The notes below the pieces were generated by a model that had not been told where the DNA came from, ran no database searches, and saw only the letters and a list, made by a program, of their open reading frames with translations. A program made the translations under genes and the position numbers. Shown piece by piece: positions 63,286 to 64,000 of a stretch of 64,000 bases of DNA (position 1 is its first letter; the number at the start of each line of letters is the position of its first letter). Location: NCBI GenBank assembly GCA_937890005.1, contig CALBZA010000004.1, positions 302,554-366,553 on the forward strand, in the 5' to 3' direction. The DNA is from an uncultured Verrucomicrobia subdivision 3 bacterium (lineage in GTDB: Bacteria; Verrucomicrobiota; Verrucomicrobiia; Limisphaerales; DASXHY01).

Positions 63286-63714
63286 ATGCACTTTTACATC
63301 CGCAAACGAAGAGGCGCGCCGGCGGTGATCATCGTCGCATTGATCGACGTGCTGATCGTGATGCTGATCTTTCTGATGGTGACAACCACCTTCAAGCAAC
63401 AGCCGGCTTTGAAACTGGCGTTGCCCGAGTCTTCACAGGCGCAGCGCGAGGGCGCGAGCGAGATGGCGCCGCTGGTGATTTCGATCGATGCGAAGGGGAT
63501 GTTGCGATTGAACCGAGGCAACGATCCGGTGCCGATCACGGAAGAAAAGCTGAAGGAAGAGCTTCGGGCGGCCGTGGCGAAGAATCCCGATCAGAAGCTT
63601 GCTCTTAGCGCAGACAAGGACGCTCCGTTCGGAATCGTGATCAAGGTGATGGATGCCGCCAAGGAGGCGAACGTGAAGATGGTCAGCGCCTTTGCGAAGG
63701 AAACGGGAAAGTGA
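63286..63714 (+). CDS. exbD: ExbD/TolR biopolymer transport protein
   Basis: 142 residues. One membrane helix (VIIVALIDVLIVMLIFLM) contains the essential Asp in LIDV. A periplasmic domain with TIR-like TolR pattern (LPESSQAQ ... LVISIDAKGMLRLNR) follows. It completes the motor set with the preceding ExbB and TonB-like genes. Confidence 0.92.
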   Translation: MHFYIRKRRGAPAVIIVALIDVLIVMLIFLMVTTTFKQQPALKLALPESSQAQREGASEMAPLVISIDAKGMLRLNRGNDPVPITEEKLKEELRAAVAKNPDQKLALSADKDAPFGIVIKVMDAAKEANVKMVSAFAKETGK

Positions 63715-63945
63715 GTTTTAAGTTCTGAGTTTTGGTTTTGGAGTTTCGAGTTTTGAGTTTTGAGTTTGCTGCTTGGCTCCGTCATTCCGCGATCCGCAAT
63801 CGCCAACAACCCACAGACGATTGTCTATGGCCAAATCCGCTCACCCTATCGGGTGACAGCCTTCATCTTGACCTCTCTGTTGGCAGCGAGTTTTTTATAG
63901 ACCGTGTCGGGTGAAGGCCGTATTTTAGCGAAGCCGTTTTGGGAA
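63715..63945. repeat. Simple-sequence region downstream of exbD
   Basis: Just past the stop, about 63720-63768 is made of GAGTTTTGAG/GGTTTTGGAG-like short repeats. Further on, TCACCC-TATC-GGGTGA (about 63841-63856) is a small hairpin. No gene is supported in this 231-base stretch. Confidence 0.6.

Positions 63946-64000
<55 letters not shown>

Noticed and set aside
63732..63914. 60-codon frame after exbD
   Set aside because: Made of simple repeats with no start context.

Overview
The window reads as chromosomal DNA of a free-living verrucomicrobium, most likely of the Limisphaerales/Pedosphaera type (old subdivision 3). This is inferred from gene content: secreted modular glycoside hydrolases, a zinc-ribbon/one-TM protein, a DUF1559-like pseudopilin relative, autotransporter-type beta-strand repeat proteins, PA0069-type radical SAM and DUF2851 proteins, and many short palindromic or tandem repeats between genes. 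Housekeeping genes (argH, cinA, recA, infC, alr, cca, gdhA, lysA, exbB/exbD, tRNA-Ser, tRNA-Thr) are scattered among accessory blocks.

Layout. 0.1-4.4 kb: NfeD protease-slipin pair, argH and a FlK-like thioesterase. 4.7-12.0 kb (minus): five genes spaced 1-3 bp apart encoding a gluconate-2-dehydrogenase-subunit-3-like protein with a glycan-binding-like domain, a GMC flavin oxidoreductase, two related cupin proteins and a GH13 glucan-active enzyme; no described system of this composition is known to me. 12.4-14.8 kb: a large secreted repeat protein. 15.0-19.4 kb: a wrecked type I restriction-modification locus in which hsdM and hsdS keep both gene ends but lack their middles, hsdR lacks its N-terminus, and hsdR carries an in-frame palindromic insert. 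19.7-31.7 kb: secreted polysaccharide-active proteins (an expansin-like protein, a beta-strand repeat protein, GH43, GH2, GH78). 31.8-35.7 kb: aminotransferase, rhodanese, CinA and a zinc-ribbon membrane protein.

36.0-40.6 kb: five genes joined by ATGA overlaps (PqqD-like, HPr-kinase-like, two GT2 glycosyltransferases, lasso-B2-like cysteine protease) facing a convergent nucleotidyltransferase. This looks like a peptide- or polymer-modification system with RiPP-type parts but no visible precursor or cyclase. 40.8-50.4 kb: Gfo/Idh oxidoreductase, tRNA-Ser(CGA), recA, infC, DUF2851, alr, a TSUP permease and a secreted esterase. 50.4-58.3 kb: cca, a Cho/UvrC-like GIY-YIG nuclease, a 937-residue multidomain glycosidase and gdhA, interleaved with at least two families of short repeats, one with terminal inverted repeats. 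58.3-64 kb: radical SAM protein, secreted Pro/Ala-rich protein, lysA, a TonB/TolA-ExbB-ExbD set and a tRNA-Thr(CGT) cut by the window end.

The two most interesting units are the 4.7-12.0 kb redox/cupin/GH13 operon and the 36.0-40.6 kb PqqD/HPrK/GT2/B2 operon. Function assignments rest on motifs and domain order read directly from the translations; no similarity search was run.
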